DNA of 64,000 nucleotides from Bradyrhizobium diazoefficiens (GTDB taxonomy: Bacteria > Pseudomonadota > Alphaproteobacteria > Rhizobiales > Xanthobacteraceae), in the NCBI RefSeq assembly GCF_016616425.1, contig NZ_CP067101.1, positions 7,080,347-7,144,346 of the forward strand. The letters run 5' to 3'. The position numbers and the translations under genes were made by a program. Shown in pieces: positions 26,041 through 34,943 of the stretch; the stretch's first letter is position 1, and each line of letters begins with the position of its first letter. Under the pieces are notes generated by a model, which saw only the letters and a program-made list of their open reading frames with translations, was not told the origin of the DNA and did not search any database.

Positions 26041-29000
26041 GTGCTCGCCATGCTGCACGACTGGGGCGTGATCGCCGCCGCCTTCGGCTATATCGGCTTC
26101 CTGTTCCTGGTGGCGAGCCATGGCGACCGCCGTTCGCCGGCCGGGCGCGGCCGCTCGCCCGGACTGATCTATCCGCTGTCGCTGGCGATCTACTGCACTT
26201 CGTGGACCTTCTTCGGTTCGGTCGGCTTCGCCACCCGCACCTCGACCGACTTCCTCGCCATCTATGTCGGCCCGATCCTGATGATCGGGCTCGGCGCCGG
26301 CGTCTTGCGCCGCGTGATCCAGCTGGCGAAGGCCCACAACATCACCTCGATCGCCGACTTCATCGGGGCCCGCTACGGCAAGAGCCAGGCGGTGGCGGCC
26401 ACCGTGGCACTGATCGCGATCATCGGCTCGGTGCCCTACATCGCGCTTCAGCTCAAAGCGGTCGCCTCTTCGCTCGAAACGATCCTGAGCGAAGACCAGG
26501 CCTTCTCCCACATCCCGATCGTCGGCGACGTGGCGCTGATGGTGACGCTGGCGATGGCCGCCTTTGCCGTGCTGTTCGGCACGCGGCAGACCGACGCCAC
26601 CGAGCACCAGCACGGCCTGATGCTGGCGGTCGCGACCGAATCCATCGTCAAGCTGGTCGCCTTCCTCGCCGCCGGCATCTTCGTCACCTTCTGGATGTTC
26701 TCGCCGCAGGAATTGATCGAGCGCGCCATGAAGACGCCGGAGGCGGTGCGCGCCATCAACTATTCGCCGTCGATCGGCAACTTCCTGACCATGACGCTGC
26801 TGTCGCTATGCGCAGTCATGCTGCTGCCGCGCCAGTTCCACGTCAGCGTCGTCGAGAACGCTTCGGATGCCGAGGTCGGCCGCGCGCGCTGGCTGTTCCC
26901 GCTCTACCTCGTCGCCATCAACCTGTTCGTGATCCCGATCGCACTCGCCGGCCTCGTCACCTTCCCGTTCGGCGCGGCCGATCCCGACATGTACGTGCTG
27001 GCGCTGCCGATGGAAGGCGGCGCCGAGCTGCTCAGCGTCGCCGTCTTCGTCGGCGGCTTGTCGGCGGCGACCGCAATGGTGATCGTCGAATGCGTCGCGC
27101 TCTCCATCATGGTCTCGAACGACCTCGTGGTGCCCCTGGTGCTGCAACGGCGGCCGGAGGGACGGACCGGCGGTGCCGATTTCAGCGACTTCCTGCTGCG
27201 CTCGCGCCGGCTTGCGATCTTCGCCATCATGGTGATGGCCTATTTCTACTATCGCGCGCTCGGCAACACCCAGCTCGCGGCGATCGGCCTGCTCTCCTTT
27301 GCCGCCATCGCCCAGCTTGCACCGAGCTTCTTCGGCGGACTGCTGTGGCGGCGGGCGACCGCGCGCGGCGCAATCGGCGGCATGCTGGTCGGCTTCGCCG
27401 TCTGGCTCTACACGCTGTTCATCCCGAGCTTCATGGATACCTCGACGGCTGGCATCCTGCTGCTTCAGCACGGGCCGCTCGGGATCGAGGCGCTGCGGCC
27501 GCAGGCGCTGTTCGGCGCCGACCTGCAGCCGCTGATGCACGGCGTCATCTGGTCGCTCTCGCTCAACGTCCTGACCTATGTGCTGCTGTCGCTGTCGCGC
27601 CGGCCGTCGTCCATCGAGCTGTTGCAGGCCGATCTGTTCGTGCCCAACACGCTCGCGCCGATTTCCCCGAGTTTCCGCCGCTGGCGCACCACCGTCACCG
27701 TGCAGGACATCCAGACCACGGTGGCGCAATATCTCGGACCCGACCGCGCGCGGCATTCCTTCGAGGCATTCTCTGCACGGCGCAACGTGCGGCTGGAGCC
27801 CGGAGCCCCGGCCGATTTCGAGCTTTTGCAGCACGCCGAGCACCTGATCGCCTCCTCGATCGGCGCGGCCTCCTCGCGCCTCGTGATGTCGCTGCTGCTG
27901 CGCAAGCGCACGGTCTCGGCCAAAGCCGCACTCAAGCTGCTCGACGATTCGCACGCGGCACTGCATTTCAACCGCGAGATCCTCCAGGCCGCGCTCAACC
28001 ACGTGCGCCAGGGCATCGCGGTGTTCGACGCCGACCTGCAACTGATCTGCTCCAACCGGCAGTTCGGCGATCTTCTCAACGTGCCCCCGCACTTCATCCA
28101 GTTCGGCACGCCGCTGCGCGAAATCCTGGAATTCATGGACGTGAGCAATCCGGCCGATCCGGTCGGGCGCGAAGCCGTGCTGGAGCGGCGGCTTGCCGCC
28201 TACACCACCGACAGCGAGCCCTATCTCGAACGCCTGCTGGAACGCCACATGGTGATCGAGGTGCTGACCAACCGCATGCCCGGCGGCGGCTTCGTCATCA
28301 CCTTCACCGACGTCACGCCCACCTTCGAAGCTGCGGAAGCGCTGGAGCGCGCCAACGCGACGCTGGAAAAGCGCGTGCGCGACCGCACCGAGGAGCTGAC
28401 GCGGCTGAACTCCGAGCTGGCCCTGGCCAAGAGCGCGGCGGAAGACGCCAGCATCTCCAAGACCCGCTTCCTCGCCGCTGCCAGCCACGACATTCTCCAG
28501 CCGCTGAACGCGGCGCGGCTCTATGTCACGAGCCTGGTCGAGCGCCAGCACAGCGGCGAGGAGACGCGGCTGGTCGAGAACATCGACGAATCGCTGCAGG
28601 CGATCGAAGAGATCCTCGGCGCGCTGCTGGACATCTCGAGGCTGGACGCCGGCGCGATGGCGACCTCGATCTCGAGCTTCAAGATGGCCGATCTGATGCG
28701 CTCGCTGGAGATCGAGTTCGCACCGATCGCGCGCGCCAAGGGCCTGGAGCTCGCCTTCGTGCCCTGCTCGCTGCCAGTCGAATCGGACCGGCTCCTGCTG
28801 CGGCGGCTGCTGCAGAACCTGGTATCGAACGCGATCAAGTACACCCCGCGCGGCCGCGTGCTGGTCGGCTGCCGCCGCCGCGGCGCCTCGCTGAAGATTT
28901 GCGTCTACGACACCGGCGTCGGCATTCCTTCTGTCAAGCGCGGCGAGATCTTCAAGGAATTCCATCGTCTGGAGCAGGGGGCGCGGATTGCGCGCGGGCT

Positions 29001-29559
29001 CGGGCTCGGCCTCTCGATCGTCGAACGGCTGGCGCGCGTGCTCAAGCACGGCATCGCCATCGACGCCAATGCCGGCGGCGGCTCGGTGTTCTCGGTGACC
29101 GTCCCGACGGCGAAGGCGATTACCCACACCGCCGCCGTGACCAGCGCGACGCCGCTGGCGCGCAGGCCGATCTCGGGCGCCCTGATCGTCTGCATCGAGA
29201 ACGACGCGGCGATCCTCGACGGCATGCGCACGCTGCTGAAGGCCTGGGACGCCGAGGTGATCGCGGTCGCCGATCCCGAAGGCGCGATCGCGGCAATCGA
29301 AACAGCCGGACGGCGCGTCACCGGTCTCTTGGTCGACTATCACCTCGACCGCGGCAACGGCATCGCCGCCATCCGCGATATCCGCCGCCGCTTCGGCGAC
29401 GGCATTCCAGCGATCCTGATCACCGCCGACCGCAGCCCCGCCGTGCAAATGGCCGCGCGGGACGAGAAAATCGCGGTCCTGAACAAGCCGGTGAAGCCGG
29501 CCTCACTGCGCGCCCTGCTCGGACAATGGCGGATGCAGCAGATGGTGGCGGCGGAGTAG
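26041..29559 (+). CDS. Symporter-PAS-histidine kinase-receiver hybrid sensor
   Basis: 1172 residues in one chain. Residues 1 to about 510 are a sodium:solute-symporter-like membrane domain with 12 or so spans (IYPLSLAIYCTSWTFFGSVG, RYGKSQAVAATVALIAIIGS). A cytosolic part follows with a PAS domain (QGIAVFDADLQLICSNRQF, residues about 655-740), a coiled coil, the phospho-acceptor helix (AAASHDILQPLNAARLY, His816), the ATPase domain (DTGVGIP and GLGLGLSIV) and a receiver with Asp1099 in LLVDYHLDRG. This resembles CbrA-like nutrient sensors. GTG 26041 has GGAGAAG upstream. A NarL-type regulator lies 2.8 kb downstream, but no partner is adjacent. Confidence 0.92.
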   Translation: MLAMLHDWGVIAAAFGYIGFLFLVASHGDRRSPAGRGRSPGLIYPLSLAIYCTSWTFFGSVGFATRTSTDFLAIYVGPILMIGLGAGVLRRVIQLAKAHNITSIADFIGARYGKSQAVAATVALIAIIGSVPYIALQLKAVASSLETILSEDQAFSHIPIVGDVALMVTLAMAAFAVLFGTRQTDATEHQHGLMLAVATESIVKLVAFLAAGIFVTFWMFSPQELIERAMKTPEAVRAINYSPSIGNFLTMTLLSLCAVMLLPRQFHVSVVENASDAEVGRARWLFPLYLVAINLFVIPIALAGLVTFPFGAADPDMYVLALPMEGGAELLSVAVFVGGLSAATAMVIVECVALSIMVSNDLVVPLVLQRRPEGRTGGADFSDFLLRSRRLAIFAIMVMAYFYYRALGNTQLAAIGLLSFAAIAQLAPSFFGGLLWRRATARGAIGGMLVGFAVWLYTLFIPSFMDTSTAGILLLQHGPLGIEALRPQALFGADLQPLMHGVIWSLSLNVLTYVLLSLSRRPSSIELLQADLFVPNTLAPISPSFRRWRTTVTVQDIQTTVAQYLGPDRARHSFEAFSARRNVRLEPGAPADFELLQHAEHLIASSIGAASSRLVMSLLLRKRTVSAKAALKLLDDSHAALHFNREILQAALNHVRQGIAVFDADLQLICSNRQFGDLLNVPPHFIQFGTPLREILEFMDVSNPADPVGREAVLERRLAAYTTDSEPYLERLLERHMVIEVLTNRMPGGGFVITFTDVTPTFEAAEALERANATLEKRVRDRTEELTRLNSELALAKSAAEDASISKTRFLAAASHDILQPLNAARLYVTSLVERQHSGEETRLVENIDESLQAIEEILGALLDISRLDAGAMATSISSFKMADLMRSLEIEFAPIARAKGLELAFVPCSLPVESDRLLLRRLLQNLVSNAIKYTPRGRVLVGCRRRGASLKICVYDTGVGIPSVKRGEIFKEFHRLEQGARIARGLGLGLSIVERLARVLKHGIAIDANAGGGSVFSVTVPTAKAITHTAAVTSATPLARRPISGALIVCIENDAAILDGMRTLLKAWDAEVIAVADPEGAIAAIETAGRRVTGLLVDYHLDRGNGIAAIRDIRRRFGDGIPAILITADRSPAVQMAARDEKIAVLNKPVKPASLRALLGQWRMQQMVAAE

Positions 29560-29615
29560 GCGGGCGCCGTCGAGGAAACATGGCGCGACGTCCCGGGCGG
29601 TTGAGATTTGCAGCT

Positions 29616-29705
29616 CGTAGGATGGGTAGAGCGAAGCGAAACCCATCACACTGTCATCTACGCCGAAACACGATGGGTTTCGCAAAGTGCTCTACCCATC
29701 CTACG
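29616..29705. repeat. Long interspersed inverted repeat
   Basis: CGTAGGATGGGTAGAGC at the left and GCTCTACCCATCCTACG at the right end are exact inverted copies. Inner parts GAAACCCATC and GATGGGTTTC also pair. The 90-bp element could fold into a long hairpin with a small internal loop. The pattern 'GTAGGATGGGTAGAGCGAAGC' is one I recall as widely scattered in bacterial genomes, including Bradyrhizobium. It sits 56 bp after the hybrid kinase stop. Confidence 0.88.
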
Positions 29706-29772
29706 ACCCCGCAGACACGCCATCGCCGTCTCGCGGCGCGTTTCGCCCGAGATTTGCATGACATCGCTGATA

Positions 29773-30123
29773 CTAAGTTCGCGGTGCCGGTTGCTGCTGC
29801 GAGGGCGACACAGCAGGTTGCTGCGACGATGGAGCAGAGGGTTGCTGTTGCGGAGCAGTGACCGGCTGCTGATCGCCACCACCGTGCGGGACGCACGTTC
29901 CCACGTTGCTCAAAAGCCGTTTGGCCTCAATGTCACGGGCTTTCTTGTAGTCCCTACGCCGGTCGATCCTTGCCGCAGCCATCCGGTCCCACGCATCGAA
30001 CGCATCAGCGTAGTGCTTTCTCATTTGCTCCTCGGCGGCGAGACAGTCGCTGAATTTGTCGAACACCAGATCGGTGTTGACGGGCGAGACGCCGCCTACC
30101 AAAACCACCAGCATCCATTTCAT
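29773..30123 (-). CDS. Small exported Gln/Pro-rich protein
   Basis: 116 residues. A short hydrophobic start (MKWMLVVLVGGVSPVNTDLV) is followed by a helical region with SDCLAAEEQMRKHYADAFDA and WDRMAAARIDRRRDYKKARD, one later Cys (VGTCVPHG) and a Gln/Pro/Ser-rich tail (QQPVTAPQQQPSAPSSQQPA). The front part resembles small periplasmic proteins found repeatedly in Bradyrhizobium; function unknown. It is downstream of the caspase-like gene on the same strand, 291 bp away. Confidence 0.68.
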   Translation of the reverse strand: MKWMLVVLVGGVSPVNTDLVFDKFSDCLAAEEQMRKHYADAFDAWDRMAAARIDRRRDYKKARDIEAKRLLSNVGTCVPHGGGDQQPVTAPQQQPSAPSSQQPAVSPSQQQPAPRT

Positions 30124-30414
30124 CGCCTCTACCTACATTCGAGCCCGCTCACGGGAACGACACAGCATTGGCAAAGTTCCGGACCACGACCTGCCACCGC
30201 GATTGCGAAGCAGTTGGGCGTTCACGCGGGATCTACAAGGCCGTAAACGTTTCGTAGTCAGTGCCACAGAGGATCTACTCCGGACGCTCCTTGGATGTGA
30301 GATTGTCTTCTGCAAAGGTGCCAGTAGGCGACATCCGAGACCCTCGCCCAACTCGATGCGCCATCAAGCCGGGACAGCAAGCCGATACTGGGACCAACAA
30401 ACGGCGATAGCGAG
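30124..30414. other. Gap between caspase-like gene and its small neighbour
   Basis: No convincing gene in either strand. No terminator-like hairpin with a T-run was seen after the caspase-like gene, so read-through into the small downstream gene is possible. The region could also hold the promoter of the small gene, which I could not identify. Confidence 0.5.
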
Positions 30415-32175
30415 CTAATTGCACTCCTCCTGTGGCTGACCGACGCTATTTGTCCCGTGCTTGAACTGTTGATAGGGCACCACCCGACATCCGGGCTTTA
30501 CGGGACGGCAACCGGCACTATTGCAAATCAATTGTCCAGTCGCCTGTGGCTTGGCAGGCGTAGCCTCGCTCTTCTTTCTCGCGTCGTCTCTCGGCTTGGT
30601 ATCTTCGCGGGTCGCGACGGGCTTCTTGTTCTGAACCTTCTCGCACTCGTTGTCACCGTTGACGCGATAGCCAGCACGACACGCGATCTTCACGCAGGCA
30701 TCTCCATCGGCCCTGAAACCATGATCACAGACCAGCGGGCACACGCGGCCTGACCGGGCCTTGATCGCATCCAACGCATCTGAGCCTGCAAGGGCCGTGT
30801 TGAGCTTCGTTCCTGCGTACTTGTTGAACAGTGTCAGGGAGCGCTGCGACTTTGCGCTCCACTCGCCGCTCTCCTCATCGGCAAGACAGCCGACGCGGCG
30901 AAGCTCGGACTGGACTGATTTGGCGAGTTCCTGCGGGGACTGTGCCGGTTCAGGTGACGATGCGGGAGATGGCAAGGCCGCAACCTTCTGATCGGCGGTC
31001 TGCTTGTCGGCAAGAGCCTTTGCAACAGCAGCTTCGATCTCCTTGCGGCGCTGCTCGGCGGCGGCTGCTTTCGCCTCCTCGACCTGCTTGGCCTTCTCGG
31101 CAGCGAGCCGCGCTTCCTCAGCAGTCTTCGCAGTGGCGGCGGCTTTGTCCTGTTCGGTCTTCTTTGCGCGGTCGGCGGCAAGCCGAGCCTTTTCATCTTC
31201 AGCCTGCCGAGCCTTCTCGGTCGCGGCTGCACGGACCTCCTCTGCTGCGATCCGATTGAGTTGGGCCTTTGCAAGATCGGTGTAGAATCCACTTGGGTAG
31301 CGATTAATAAAAGCAGTCCATACATCGCGAGTACCAAGCTGGAGCGCCAGCTCATAGTCGCGCCGGATTTCGCTATCCGGGTTGGCCTGTGGCCCCGTCA
31401 CGACAGGCTTCGCTGCAACAAGCGGCACATCATCACCGCCAAGCGAGCCGTAGACATACGGCTCCTGCTGGTAACCAGTGTTCTTCAAAACATCATCGCG
31501 GACGAACCCGAATGCCTTGCGCAGGTCCAGACCGGGCGTTGGCAGGCGCTCGACCAGCGCTGCGGCGAAGGGGCTATTCTTGGAATCGCCATCCGAAGCC
31601 GTAGACCCGGCCTTCGCTGCGAACGCTATCATGGTGTTCGGGCTATTCGGCTCGACCTTCGCAAGGCCCCGCCCGATGGCACGGGCAGCTACCGTCCGCT
31701 TCATGGACTTGGCGAAGGGATTGTCGCGGCAGGCATCAAGGATGATCAGCCGAAGCTGCTTGGCAGGCTCGACGGCGAACAGGGCCCGGTCGAGCGCCAC
31801 GGCCTCATCGAGAACGTCGCTGTCGGTTTCCAGAGCCGCGTCGGTCGGGATGAGGTAGTTGGTCCCATCTAACTCGATGCCATGACCGGCGTAGTAGATG
31901 ACGGCAACCTCAGCATCTCGCGCTCGTCCGCCGAAGTCACGCAGGGCTTTGCGCATCGCGGTCGCATTGAGATCGGTTCTGATGTCGATCCAGTCGAACC
32001 CTGCCTTCTTGAACATGCCCCCGACCAGGGCGGCATCGTTCGCAGGGTTTGAGAGCTTGGGCACGCTCTTGTAGGTCGAGTTGCCCATCACCAGCGCAAT
32101 GCGGCGCTCGGCGTGGGCTGAACCGCACATCAGGCAGATGGAAACGAACAAAGAAAACCAACGAAAAGCGCCCAT
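30415..32175 (-). CDS. Secreted caspase-family (peptidase C14) protein
   Basis: 586 residues from ATG 32175 (a TTG is in frame at 32190). A signal peptide (ends GSAHA) is followed by a caspase-like p20 domain, residues about 23-245: ERRIALVMGNSTYKSVPKLS, catalytic His98 in YYAGHGIEL and Cys149 in IILDACRDNPF. Residues about 310-400 are a long Ala/Lys/Glu coiled coil. The C-terminal quarter has a peptidoglycan-binding-like helix segment (QSELRRVGCLADEESGEWSA) and a Cys-rich repeat (CDHGFRADGDACVKIACRAG). Both catalytic residues are present, so it may be an active periplasmic protease; substrates are unknown. Confidence 0.88.
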   Translation of the reverse strand: MGAFRWFSLFVSICLMCGSAHAERRIALVMGNSTYKSVPKLSNPANDAALVGGMFKKAGFDWIDIRTDLNATAMRKALRDFGGRARDAEVAVIYYAGHGIELDGTNYLIPTDAALETDSDVLDEAVALDRALFAVEPAKQLRLIILDACRDNPFAKSMKRTVAARAIGRGLAKVEPNSPNTMIAFAAKAGSTASDGDSKNSPFAAALVERLPTPGLDLRKAFGFVRDDVLKNTGYQQEPYVYGSLGGDDVPLVAAKPVVTGPQANPDSEIRRDYELALQLGTRDVWTAFINRYPSGFYTDLAKAQLNRIAAEEVRAAATEKARQAEDEKARLAADRAKKTEQDKAAATAKTAEEARLAAEKAKQVEEAKAAAAEQRRKEIEAAVAKALADKQTADQKVAALPSPASSPEPAQSPQELAKSVQSELRRVGCLADEESGEWSAKSQRSLTLFNKYAGTKLNTALAGSDALDAIKARSGRVCPLVCDHGFRADGDACVKIACRAGYRVNGDNECEKVQNKKPVATREDTKPRDDARKKSEATPAKPQATGQLICNSAGCRPVKPGCRVVPYQQFKHGTNSVGQPQEECN

Positions 32176-32394
32176 TACAGTCCCCGACAATATGCGCGCA
32201 GCTTATGCACAACCTGCCGAAAGGCAACCAATCGCTCGGTGATCTCTGTCACATTCATCGTACTCCGAGCCGTGGCCGGCGCTCGGCGCGAAAACGTCGG
32301 TTTCGGCTCAAATTGGCGATGGTCTTAATAACGAGCGGAATAATTCCGCTTTGCCCACAAGATCGGAGATTCGCGACTTGAAGAGTGGACGCCG

Positions 32395-33066
32395 TCACCC
32401 CGCCGGCGTGCCCTGCTTCCACTGGCCGCCGGCGATCTTGGCGGCCGCGATCACCGCCTGGGTGCGGCTCTCGACGCCGAGCTTTTGCAGGATCGCCGAG
32501 ACATGGGCCTTGATGGTGGCCTCGGAGACGCCGAGCTCGTAGGCGATCTGCTTGTTGAGAAGACCCTCCGACAGCATCATCAGGACCCGGACCTGCTGCG
32601 GCGTCAGCGTCACCAGGCGATCGCGCAGGCGCGTCATGTCGGGGTCGGCCGGAGCCGTGAGGTCGGTGTCGGCGGGAACCCAGACGTCGCCGTCCATCAC
32701 CTTGAGGATGGCGTCGCGCAAGGTCTCGACGCCGAAACGCTTCGGGATGAAGCCGGAGGCACCGAAATCGAGCGAGCGGCGGATCGTGGCGCTGTCGTCG
32801 GACGCCGAGACGATCACCACCGGGATCGCCGGATATTGCGCGCGCAGATAGATCAGGCCGGAAAAGCCTGAGATCCCGGGCATCGAGAGGTCGAGCAGGA
32901 TCAGGTCGACATCCGAGGCCTGCTCCAGGAGCCTGGTCAGGTCCTCGAACGATCCGGCCTCGTCGATCCTGGCCGAGGTCAGGACGCCGGCCACCGCCTG
33001 TCGCAGCGCGTCGCGGAATAGCGGATGGTCATCGGCGATGACGAGATGGGTCGAGGGAGCGTTCAT
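32395..33066 (-). CDS. NarL/FixJ-type response regulator
   Basis: 223 residues. Receiver domain: HLVIADDHPLFRDALRQAVA with the acidic pair, the phosphorylatable Asp in DVDLILLDLSMPGISG, and the conserved Ser/Lys region (VSASDD...IPKRFG). LuxR-type helix-turn-helix: LTPQQVRVLMMLSEGLLNKQ then IAYELGVSEATIKAHVSAIL. ATG 33066 is the natural start; the frame opens earlier at 33120. No kinase gene is adjacent. The hybrid kinase at 26041 is the nearest candidate partner. Confidence 0.92.
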   Translation of the reverse strand: MNAPSTHLVIADDHPLFRDALRQAVAGVLTSARIDEAGSFEDLTRLLEQASDVDLILLDLSMPGISGFSGLIYLRAQYPAIPVVIVSASDDSATIRRSLDFGASGFIPKRFGVETLRDAILKVMDGDVWVPADTDLTAPADPDMTRLRDRLVTLTPQQVRVLMMLSEGLLNKQIAYELGVSEATIKAHVSAILQKLGVESRTQAVIAAAKIAGGQWKQGTPAG

Positions 33067-33299
33067 CGTTCTCTTGCTGTCGTTCACGCCGGGCGGCGAG
33101 TCAACGCCGCAGCGCGTCAATTCTTCCCCCGAGCGGCCGTGGCATGCAAGTACACATTATCGCTTTGCAGCAAAGGGGTTAATCCGGACGCCCGTGACTG
33201 CGAGCCGGCGCCCGATACCGCAACCGTCAGGTGCACGTCAGTTTGCAAGGCCGAAAAGTCGTATTGGGGCGGGTTTCACGCCGACGTTAGTTTCAGCAC

Positions 33300-33467
33300 A
33301 ATGGCCGGTTCGGCGGCTTCCTGCCGGCGACGGTCTCCGCGATCGTGGCCGCCACCGGAAACATCTATTCCGGTCTGTGGTATCCTGTCGCCATCGCCGC
33401 CATGAGCCTGGTCGTCGGCCTCCTGTTCCTGCCGGAGACCGAGGACGTCGACATCAAGCAGATCTAG
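33300..33467 (+). pseudogene. 3' end of an MFS transporter
   Basis: A frame of 55 codons reads NGRFGGFLPATVSAIVAATG, NIYSGLWYPVAIAAMSLVVG, LLFLPETEDVDIKQI and stop. This is the last one or two transmembrane segments and the C-terminal tail of a metabolite:proton symporter of the MFS. No start, no upstream domains. A good hairpin terminator follows, so only the 3' end and terminator remain from a deleted transporter. Confidence 0.75.
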
Positions 33468-33520
33468 TCGAGATCGGCCGGAGCCAAGGCTCCGGTGCCA
33501 AGGCTCCGGCCCCAAGGAAC

Positions 33521-33553
33521 GAACGGCCGCGGTTTTCCGCGGCCGTTCTGTTT
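33521..33553. terminator. Hairpin terminator after the MFS remnant
   Basis: GAACGGCCGCGG and CCGCGGCCGTTC form a perfect 12-bp stem with a TTTT loop, followed by TGTTT. It faces the convergent YjbQ gene and can serve both directions. Part of it (GCGGCCGTTCTGTTT) is duplicated just downstream. Confidence 0.75.
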
Positions 33554-33568
33554 AAGCGGCCGTTCTGT

Positions 33569-34042
33569 TTATGACGTCGCGCCCACGAATTGCAGCACCA
33601 CCTCACGCCGGTGCGGGCGCTTGCGATGCTCGAGCAGATAGATCGCCTGCCAGGTGCCGAGTGCAAGCCTGCCGTTCAGGACCGGGACCTGGAGCGAGGT
33701 CTGCGTCAGCATGGTTTTGATATGGCCGGGCATGTCGTCGGGCCCTTCGGCATCATGCGTCCACCCGGCATTCTCCGGCGCGAGGCGGGACAGCGCCGTG
33801 GCGAGGTCGACGAGCACGGACGGGTCGGCGTTTTCCTGAATTGTCAGCGAGGCCGAGGTATGGCGGATGAACAGCGTCAACGCGCCGTCGCGCGCGTGAA
33901 CGTCCTTGATGAACTTCGCCGCTTCCGCAGTGAGATCGACGAAATCCCGGCCAGGCGTCGGCACCGTCAACAGAGCGGTACTGATGGACGTGGCCTGTAC
34001 GGTCGATGGCGCCGACCGCGTCAACTGTTTCTCGGCCGTCAT
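33569..34042 (-). CDS. YjbQ/UPF0047 family protein
   Basis: 157 residues. The family's conserved segments are present: LTLFIRHTSASLTIQENADP (the HTSA motif), PDDMPGHIKTMLTQTSLQVP and GTWQAIYLLEHR. YjbQ proteins adopt a jelly-roll fold; one group can replace thiamine-phosphate synthase weakly, but the native role is open. The next minus-strand gene ends 9 bp from the start of this one, so the two are likely co-transcribed. Confidence 0.92.
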   Translation of the reverse strand: MTAEKQLTRSAPSTVQATSISTALLTVPTPGRDFVDLTAEAAKFIKDVHARDGALTLFIRHTSASLTIQENADPSVLVDLATALSRLAPENAGWTHDAEGPDDMPGHIKTMLTQTSLQVPVLNGRLALGTWQAIYLLEHRKRPHRREVVLQFVGATS

Positions 34043-34050
34043 TCAATCTC

Positions 34051-34569
34051 TCAAATCTTCCCCGACACGTCCTTCTGAACGCGGTTGGCCATGTCGATCA
34101 GCCGCCGCCAGGCCCTTTCCAGGAACGACATCACGCGATCGACGTCCTGATCGCTCGGCAGCGGGATCTCGATCTTGCGCTCGCCCTCGGCGAGCTTGGG
34201 CTCCGCTTTCTTCAACGAATCGGATTTCGGCAGCGCCTCGCCGATCTTGCCCGACACCATCGGCCCCGCCGCAAGCTGTCCCTTCAGCTTCTCGACCTCG
34301 GCCTGGAGCCTGCCGATCTCGGCGTCGAGCGCGGAACGTTCGTCGGGCACGGCATAGCAGGCCCAGCCGGCGTCGTTCTTGGTGCAGGTCGATACCGTGC
34401 CGGTGCGCGTGTCGAGCCGCAGCACGCCCTCGGGGATCGGCGTCATGCTGAAGCGGCCGTTTTCACTGTCGGGCGCGGATTGGGCGGCCACAAGACCGCC
34501 ACTGACGGCCATCGCCGCGGCGAACGCCGCCGCAATCCAGGATGTTGTGGATGACGTCACTGGTCTCAT
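34051..34569 (-). CDS. Exported coiled-coil protein
   Basis: 172 residues from ATG 34569. An N-terminal signal or anchor segment (TTSWIAAAFAAAMAVSGGLV) precedes a domain with a Cys pair (STCTKNDAGWACYAVPDERS) and a coiled coil (ALDAEIGRLQAEVEKLKGQL). The end is charged (VMSFLERAWRRLIDMANRVQ). Probably periplasmic. It ends 9 bp before yjbQ on the same strand. The function is unknown; the architecture is common among conserved rhizobial proteins. Confidence 0.78.
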   Translation of the reverse strand: MRPVTSSTTSWIAAAFAAAMAVSGGLVAAQSAPDSENGRFSMTPIPEGVLRLDTRTGTVSTCTKNDAGWACYAVPDERSALDAEIGRLQAEVEKLKGQLAAGPMVSGKIGEALPKSDSLKKAEPKLAEGERKIEIPLPSDQDVDRVMSFLERAWRRLIDMANRVQKDVSGKI

Positions 34570-34943
34570 CGCGCTCTCCGCCACCACGTGCAGGTGGCAA
34601 TCCTGCAAATTCTACACCCCCAAATTCTACATCCCAGTGCGGCGATCCGCCGCCCAAAACGCACACCGATATCAACGATCGCGGCGGCATCTTTGATCCC
34701 GGCAGCGCGGCGAAAGGGCGGCCGCCTCTGCCGATCATGAGGCGAGCTGCTGCGGTGCGGCGTCACGCTGTGTGCAGCGCTGCCGTGCACGCCAATATCA
34801 TCAACTAAATCAGCCACATAAGCGAAAGCGACGCAATCGTGACTTGGCTTGACTTGATTATGGGCCATCAGTATGGTCCGCGCGGCTTTTGAGGGTGGCG
34901 GGCGTAATTTCCATTCAGCCGCGGCGTATCGGGTCTTCGTTGC
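34570..34943. other. Divergent intergenic region before atpI
   Basis: Contains the promoter of the atp genes at 34849-34877 and presumably the promoter for the divergent exported-protein gene. Two close direct copies of CAAATTCTACA stand near 34605 and 34621. No protein-like frame was seen. Confidence 0.6.
34849..34877 (+). promoter_or_regulatory. Sigma-70-type promoter of the atp operon
   Basis: TTGACT, 17 bases, TATGGT, located 67 bp upstream of the atpI start. Spacing is ideal and the -35 is near consensus. TTGGC TTGAC direct repetition overlaps the -35. Confidence 0.6.

Noticed and set aside
25971..29861. 1296-codon open frame on the same strand as the hybrid kinase but another frame
   Set aside because: Composition is nearly all Arg, Ala, Pro; the kinase frame holds all recognisable domains.
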